A stretch of 64,000 nt of DNA from Anaerorudis cellulosivorans (lineage in GTDB: Bacteria > Bacteroidota > Bacteroidia > Bacteroidales > Dysgonomonadaceae), in NCBI RefSeq assembly GCF_025943985.1, contig NZ_JAPCWE010000011.1:43639-107638 (forward strand), given 5' to 3'. This document shows, piece by piece, positions 59,992 to 64,000 of this stretch (position 1 is its first letter; each line of letters starts with the position of its first letter). The notes beneath the pieces were generated by a model that was given only the letters and a program-made list of their open reading frames with translations, did not search any database and had not been told where the DNA came from. The position numbers were made by a program, and so were the translations under genes.

Positions 59992-60366
59992 ATGACGCCG
60001 ATAAGTAAAGAAGAATTTATGGTGATACTGGAACGTCAGCAGAGCAGTGGTTTAAGCATCAAAGATTTTTGTTCCAATGAATCGTACACTGTTTCAAGTT
60101 TTCATTACCGGAAAAGCAAATTTGGATTAACCCGTCCATACAATAATCATGCAGGTGAGACTGCTGTGGATAAACTGACACCCATCAGCTTTAATCTTCC
60201 GGAAAATAAGCCTGCACGTAAAGCTGCTGCATCGGGTAATAATAAAGGAGAGATCAGAATAAAACTTCCGGGTGGTATCCAGGTCAGTTTTATAGGCATT
60301 ACTCAAACAGAAGCCGCTATTAATTTACTCGCTCAAATCTGCTCTTCACATGTTCTGTCTAAATGA
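59992..60366 (+). CDS. tnpA: IS66 accessory protein TnpA
   Basis: 124 residues. Seen: MTPISKEEFMVILERQQSSG, SIKDFCSNESYTVSSFHYRK (a helix-turn-helix start typical of IS66 orf1), and a C-terminal IRIKLPGGIQVSF segment. In IS66 elements TnpA and TnpB are needed with the TnpC transposase. The gene precedes the split tnpB, whose frame starts 5 bases after its stop. Confidence 0.85.
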   Translation: MTPISKEEFMVILERQQSSGLSIKDFCSNESYTVSSFHYRKSKFGLTRPYNNHAGETAVDKLTPISFNLPENKPARKAAASGNNKGEIRIKLPGGIQVSFIGITQTEAAINLLAQICSSHVLSK

Positions 60367-60370
60367 TACA

Positions 60371-60409
60371 ATGCGCTATTTTCTCTGTCCGGGGAAAACC
60401 GACATGCGC
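60371..60409 (+). pseudogene. tnpB: IS66 tnpB, 5' fragment
   Basis: Thirteen codons MRYFLCPGKTDMR stop at the RIT insertion. The reading continues KGINSLCGVV... from 63880, so removal of the RIT element would restore TnpB. The ATG at 60371 is the first in this frame. Confidence 0.8.
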
Positions 60410-60435
60410 TAACCCAAACGTTTGGGTTAGCGCAT
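60404..60435. repeat. Perfect 32-bp palindrome at the RIT left end
   Basis: The 16 bases 60404-60419 are the exact reverse complement of 60420-60435. It starts with ATGCGC of tnpB and ends with GCGCAT of the left inverted repeat; the middle TAACCCAAACGTTTGGGTTA is not found at the right end. Confidence 0.95.
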
Positions 60436-60456
60436 TTATCCTAACTTACTTTTAAT
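60430..60456 (+). repeat. RIT terminal inverted repeat, left
   Basis: The 27 bases starting GCGCATTTATCC are the exact reverse complement of 63853-63879. The identity becomes partial inward to about 60462. Confidence 0.95.
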
Positions 60457-60500
60457 TCCAACTTGCCCGATTAATCATTTGTTAATCAGGTTAATACTTA

Positions 60501-60530
60501 TTGACAGGTTAGGATTATTATTTATCTTGC
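60501..60530 (+). promoter_or_regulatory. Promoter of the recombinase trio, with internal recombinase box
   Basis: TTG at 60501-60503, a 19-base spacer, and TATCTTGC at 60523-60530 (one off the -7 consensus). A GTTAGGATTA box (60508-60517) lies between the two elements, so binding of a recombinase there could repress its own transcription. Confidence 0.5.
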
Positions 60531-60556
60531 GTCCGTTTAACTAATAATCATAGAAA

Positions 60557-61780
60557 ATGGATGTAAATAATTTAAGACAGGTTTACTCCTACCTGATTTC
60601 ATATTTAGAAGAGAACGGGTATAGAGAAAAATACATCAGGAGTTTTAAGAGTGAAGTTAAAAAAATCCTGGAAACAGGAACTATTCCTCACATCAAGTCC
60701 TATGAGGACTATTATAACTCCTATTTGACAAAAGGGTTATCCCCTAAAGCGTTAGCTCAAAGGCGGCAGGTCATTGGCCTTATCAAACAATTCGACTGTC
60801 AAGGAAAATATCCTTCCGGAGCCCATCCTTGCAGATTATTTCAAAAAAACCGTTACGAGACACTATCGGCCCATTTCAAGAGTATTGTGGATAATTGGGA
60901 ATTGTGCATAAAAGAAACCGGGCTAAAAGAATCCTCTGTCGCTACAAAAAGGGAAACTTTCGTTTCTTTTCTTAGCCATTTATCCTCCTGCGGTGCCAAA
61001 ACTTATGAAGATGTTACGGAAAACATGGTAATGAGCTATTTTTTTATCGGTAACGAACACATTAGAGGTTATATAACTTGCAGCCGTTTAAAGCGTATCA
61101 TGAAAGAATGTATCTCATATTTCCCTGATGGAGAATATAAGAAAATTCTTCTATACATGCCAACGATAAGAAATATAAAGAAAAATTACCCGTATCTTAC
61201 AGAGGATGAGTCTTCCAAAATTATGTCGGTACTTAAGGACGAGTTCTCCGGTTTGAGTTACCGGAACCGTGCAATAGGCTTACTCGCTCTTTTGTGTGGA
61301 CTCCGATCATGTGATATTGCAGCTCTGAAGCTTGATGATATTAACTGGGAGAAAGAAACAATAAGCGTGGTGCAGCAGAAAACGGGAGTTCCTTTAATTC
61401 TTCCATTTAGCCCGCTAGTTGGCAATACTATTTACGATTACATCTTGCTCGAAAGACCCAAAATACCCGGAGAAGATCATGTATTCCTTATTAATGATAG
61501 AAAGGTAAGGCATATTAGCCGTCACATTAATCATATTTGTGAGAAGATTTTGTTCAAGGGCGGTATAGCGGATCGTGAAAAAACGGGATTTCACCTGTTT
61601 CGCCATAGATTTGGCGTCATGCTGCTCAATAAAGGAGTTTCCGCACCAGTCATTACCGCTGCCATGGGTCACAGTTCACCAAACTCCCTGGACACTTATC
61701 TGGATTCTGACCTCATACGCCTGAAAGAATGCGGACTCAGCATAGAGAAGTTTCCCATCAGAAAGGGGGTGTTCCAATGA
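60557..61780 (+). CDS. RIT tyrosine recombinase A
   Basis: 407 residues. Seen: a helical N-terminal core-binding part, then catalytic residues in GLRSCDIAALKLDDI (Arg near 249), QQKTG (Lys), HLFRHRFGVML (His-x-x-Arg near 345) and MGHSSPNSLDTYLD (His and the nucleophile Tyr). All expected catalytic residues look present. It is the first gene of the trio, and its stop overlaps the next start as ATGA. Confidence 0.87.
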   Translation: MDVNNLRQVYSYLISYLEENGYREKYIRSFKSEVKKILETGTIPHIKSYEDYYNSYLTKGLSPKALAQRRQVIGLIKQFDCQGKYPSGAHPCRLFQKNRYETLSAHFKSIVDNWELCIKETGLKESSVATKRETFVSFLSHLSSCGAKTYEDVTENMVMSYFFIGNEHIRGYITCSRLKRIMKECISYFPDGEYKKILLYMPTIRNIKKNYPYLTEDESSKIMSVLKDEFSGLSYRNRAIGLLALLCGLRSCDIAALKLDDINWEKETISVVQQKTGVPLILPFSPLVGNTIYDYILLERPKIPGEDHVFLINDRKVRHISRHINHICEKILFKGGIADREKTGFHLFRHRFGVMLLNKGVSAPVITAAMGHSSPNSLDTYLDSDLIRLKECGLSIEKFPIRKGVFQ

Positions 61781-62727
61781 ATGGACAAAGATCCTTTGAG
61801 GATATGCTTAATAGCTACCTTGAAAACAGGAAGATCTCGAAGTTTAAGGAAAGGAGTACTTCAAGTCTGAAAACTTTCTTTAATACTTGTCGGAGAAACT
61901 ACCCTGATAATCCTTACCTGACACAGGAAATGATTGATATCTGGATTGAAAAACGCGATACGGAACGACCGGCAAGCCATATGGCCAGGATAGGACCAAT
62001 AGTTGCTTTTCTTCATCATGCTCTTGAAAAAGAATGGATTGATCTTGTAATCCCTGTCACTAAAAGAATCTCCCCTGATCCATATATTCCCCATGCTTTT
62101 ACCGATGAGGAACTTTTCAATTTTTTTAATGCCTGCGAGGAAATAGAAATCAATATATTGGGTTACAAAAGTTCCTGGCTCAGAAAAATGGAAGTTCCGG
62201 TATTCTTCAGGCTCCTGTATAGCACCGGGATGAGGCCCATGGAAGCCAGGCTGCTCAGGCGTGAAAATGTAAACCTGTCAACAGGGGTTATTGCTATCAT
62301 TTACACGAAGGGGTACAATGAACATCGTGTAGTTTTACACGATACCATGCTGAGACTGCTCATAGAGTATGATAACTCGGTTTCGCAAATTATGCCTTCG
62401 AGAAAAATCTTTTTTCCCACCGTGGATGATAAGTGCCACCATAAATCATGGGTATCCAGACAATTTAATGAAGCATGGCATAAATACAATAAAGCAAGTA
62501 CCAGAGCCGGTGACTTTCGTCACTTCTATGCTTTTTCTAACATCAACAACTGGGTTAACACGGGGCATGAAGTACACGATAAACTATTGGCATTAAGCAG
62601 AAGCATGGGTCATACGAGTCTAAGGCACACGATGTATTACTTCTCCATTGCAGATACATTCGGAGACATAATAGAAAAACACAATGGAAAAAGTTTTGAT
62701 AACGTAATCCCCAACTTACCAGATTAA
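61777..62727 (+). CDS. RIT tyrosine recombinase B, unusual box II
   Basis: 316 residues from the ATG at 61777, preceded by a purine-rich RBS AGAAAGGGGG. Seen: STGMRPMEARLLRRENV (catalytic Arg), YTKGYNEHRVV (Lys), MGHTSLRHTMYYF (His, Tyr). The box II motif reads AGDFRHFYAF: the His of H-x-x-R is replaced by Gly, so cleavage ability of this subunit may be altered. It overlaps ritA by 4 bases. Confidence 0.83.
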   Translation: MNGQRSFEDMLNSYLENRKISKFKERSTSSLKTFFNTCRRNYPDNPYLTQEMIDIWIEKRDTERPASHMARIGPIVAFLHHALEKEWIDLVIPVTKRISPDPYIPHAFTDEELFNFFNACEEIEINILGYKSSWLRKMEVPVFFRLLYSTGMRPMEARLLRRENVNLSTGVIAIIYTKGYNEHRVVLHDTMLRLLIEYDNSVSQIMPSRKIFFPTVDDKCHHKSWVSRQFNEAWHKYNKASTRAGDFRHFYAFSNINNWVNTGHEVHDKLLALSRSMGHTSLRHTMYYFSIADTFGDIIEKHNGKSFDNVIPNLPD

Positions 62728-62731
62728 TGAC

Positions 62732-63772
62732 ATGAAAAAGAATCATAACAACAACACGAAAGAAGTCCGGGAGATTGTATCGGCCTATACTTCATGGCTT
62801 CGAATAGCAAACTCGACCAAGAGTCCTGAAACAGTGAAGACTTATGAAACATCCATTAATTTATATATGAAATATATAGAGGAGGTAAAGAAAATAAATC
62901 ACCTCACGTTTTGTCCGGAAAAGGTGTTTTCAACGAATACCATTAACGATTGGTTGGAATATCTCAACTTAAAACGAGGATGTTCGCCTCAAAGCTGCAA
63001 TGTACGCTTATCCGCTTTACGTGCCTTTCTCGGTTATCTTGGTAATAACAACATAAGGTATAAATCCATTCTTTATGATGCAAAAAATATAGAAAAGAGA
63101 AAAACGAAAAAAAAGAAAGTCAAGAGTATGAGTCTTGATGCAGTGAAAGCAATCATTAATACTCCGGATACCGGAACTCCAGCCGGATACCGGGATTCAG
63201 TACTAATGTCCTTTCTTTATGTAACGGCATGCAGGATTGATGAAGCACTATCCATAAAAATAGGTGAGTTAAAACTTACCACGCGTAATCCGCAGGTTGT
63301 TATTATTGGTAAGGGAAACAAAATGAGACCCTTGTATATTACTAAGAGACTAGCAGACAATCTTGGTAAGTATATAAGAAAATTCTTTGGAGACAACCCG
63401 GATAACAACGAGTATTTATTCTTTTCCAAGATTAAAGGAAAAAATGAGAAAATTACCCAAGAAGCAATAGGAAAACGCTTGAAACAATATGCCCTGATAG
63501 CAAACAGGACGTGTGCGGATGTCCCGTTAAGTCTTCATAGCCATATGTTTCGTCATGCCGCTGCAACCCATATGCTGGACAATGGTATGAACATCGTCCA
63601 ACTATCAAAAATATTGGGACATGAAAGCGTGGAAACCACGATGCAATATCTTGATATATCCGAACAGGCAATAAAGAAAGCGATGTTGTCAATTGTCGAT
63701 GACGGGATTAGAAATCTTCCGAAAAAATGGAAACACGATAATGGAAAACTCTCAGAAATGTTCAAACAGTAA
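62732..63772 (+). CDS. RIT tyrosine recombinase C
   Basis: 346 residues. Seen: SAM-like N-terminal domain with SWLRIANSTKSPETVKTYE, the catalytic Arg in VTACRIDEALSIK, the Lys in IIGKGNKMRPL, H-x-x-R in LHSHMFRHAAATHML, and LGHESVETTMQYLD with His and Tyr. All catalytic residues look intact. Starts 4 bases after ritB stop. The closest general relatives are XerC/D-like integrases. Confidence 0.86.
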   Translation: MKKNHNNNTKEVREIVSAYTSWLRIANSTKSPETVKTYETSINLYMKYIEEVKKINHLTFCPEKVFSTNTINDWLEYLNLKRGCSPQSCNVRLSALRAFLGYLGNNNIRYKSILYDAKNIEKRKTKKKKVKSMSLDAVKAIINTPDTGTPAGYRDSVLMSFLYVTACRIDEALSIKIGELKLTTRNPQVVIIGKGNKMRPLYITKRLADNLGKYIRKFFGDNPDNNEYLFFSKIKGKNEKITQEAIGKRLKQYALIANRTCADVPLSLHSHMFRHAAATHMLDNGMNIVQLSKILGHESVETTMQYLDISEQAIKKAMLSIVDDGIRNLPKKWKHDNGKLSEMFKQ

Positions 63773-63791
63773 ATCCAGAATTGGCAACTTT

Positions 63792-63873
63792 TAATCCTAA
63801 CTTATTGGATATTATTTAAATCATATATAGTAGTATACACTATAATGTTAGGATTAAAAGTAAGTTAGGATAA
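63792..63873. repeat. RIT right-end recombinase boxes
   Basis: Three boxes: 63792-63801 (reverse), 63847-63856 and 63864-63873 (forward), consensus GTTAGGATWA. They mirror left-end boxes at 60508-60517, 60453-60462 and 60436-60445. Confidence 0.8.
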
Positions 63874-63879
63874 ATGCGC
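63853..63879 (-). repeat. RIT terminal inverted repeat, right
   Basis: Exact reverse complement of 60430-60456; ends with ATGCGC directly joined to the rest of tnpB. Confidence 0.95.
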
Positions 63880-64000
63880 AAAGGGATAAACTCGCTGTGC
63901 GGAGTTGTACAGAACCAAATGGGATATGATGTTCGTATGGGTGACTGTTTCATTTTCATAAACAGAACCCGCACCACTATGAAAATCCTGCATGCTGAAG
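63880..64000 (+). pseudogene. tnpB: IS66 tnpB, 3' fragment running out of the window
   Basis: Continues the frame split at 60409: KGINSLCGVVQNQMG, DVRMGDCFIFINRTRTT, MKILHAE. This is the conserved TnpB core. The end lies beyond base 64000. Confidence 0.82.

Larger units (their letters stand above)
60404..63879 (+). mobile_element. Recombinase-In-Trio (RIT) element inserted in IS66 tnpB
   Basis: About 3.45 kb. It carries three tyrosine recombinases of one strand, in overlapping or touching frames, between 27-bp perfect terminal inverted repeats; this is the layout of RIT elements. It lies between ATGCGC at 60404-60409 and ATGCGC at 63874-63879, one of which is probably target sequence. No cargo gene is present. 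Confidence 0.82.
59919..64000 (+). mobile_element. IS66-family element, itself interrupted, right end outside window
   Basis: The left end begins GTAAGAACCCG, matching the GTAAG-type ends of IS66 elements, at 59919, inside the IS1634 transposase frame. The 8 bases before it, GAATAATG (59911-59918), would be the target duplication. It carries tnpA and a split tnpB; tnpC is expected beyond the window. Confidence 0.7.

Noticed and set aside
60430..63879. Reading the three recombinase genes as an integron or Tn554-type transposon
   Set aside because: There is no attI, gene cassette, or TnpC-like small protein, and there are matching terminal inverted repeats, so the RIT layout fits better.

Overview
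The window looks like chromosomal DNA of a Bacteroidota bacterium, most plausibly a Dysgonomonadaceae/Porphyromonadaceae-type anaerobe (Proteiniphilum, Petrimonas or Parabacteroides-like). The pointers are many TAnnTTTG -7 promoter elements (often TATCTTTG), weak Shine-Dalgarno sites, a fucokinase/GDP-fucose pyrophosphorylase fusion, a serine-palmitoyltransferase-type enzyme, LL-diaminopimelate aminotransferase, a DUF3078 outer-membrane protein, rubrerythrin, and serine-type sulfatases with lipoprotein or secretion signals. Taxonomy is inferred from gene content only. No tRNA, rRNA or CRISPR array was seen.

Bases 1 to about 53.7 kb are ordinary core genome: a partial ROK protein, a class A PBP, a CYTH protein, ilvE, dnaG, an ABC-2 exporter, dapF-dapL (lysine/peptidoglycan precursor), an Mla-type lipid ABC pair running into sufCDS, a BrkB-like protein, the RNase P RNA, pckA, fkp with a mutarotase, a glycosyltransferase, a TlpA-like lipoprotein without redox cysteines, yifB, tcdA, rubrerythrin, serC-serA, recR and neighbours, a ClC channel with CBS domains, fmt, a DUF3078 protein, guaB, a peroxiredoxin, a sphingolipid-type synthase, ferritin, a TraB/GumN lipoprotein, rlmD, HU, two rhomboid proteases with an EEP phosphatase, queD-queE, rnz, asd and znuAC without a permease. 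Themes are oxygen and iron handling (rubrerythrin, peroxiredoxin, ferritin, Suf), envelope building (PBP, Mla, SPT, Fkp) and amino-acid synthesis.

Bases 53.8 to 58.7 kb are accessory: two serine-type sulfatases in one operon, a 1.35 kb non-coding stretch with an IS5-like transposase relic, and the 3' part of an NupG-like permease gene.

Bases 58.7 to 64.0 kb are a nest of mobile elements. An IS1634-type element appears to cut the permease gene, an IS66-type element cuts the IS1634 transposase, and a Recombinase-In-Trio (RIT) element of three tyrosine recombinases cuts the IS66 tnpB gene. The RIT element is the most interesting object. Each end carries three copies of a GTTAGGATWA box at exactly mirrored spacing, and the left end has an additional perfect 32-bp palindrome.
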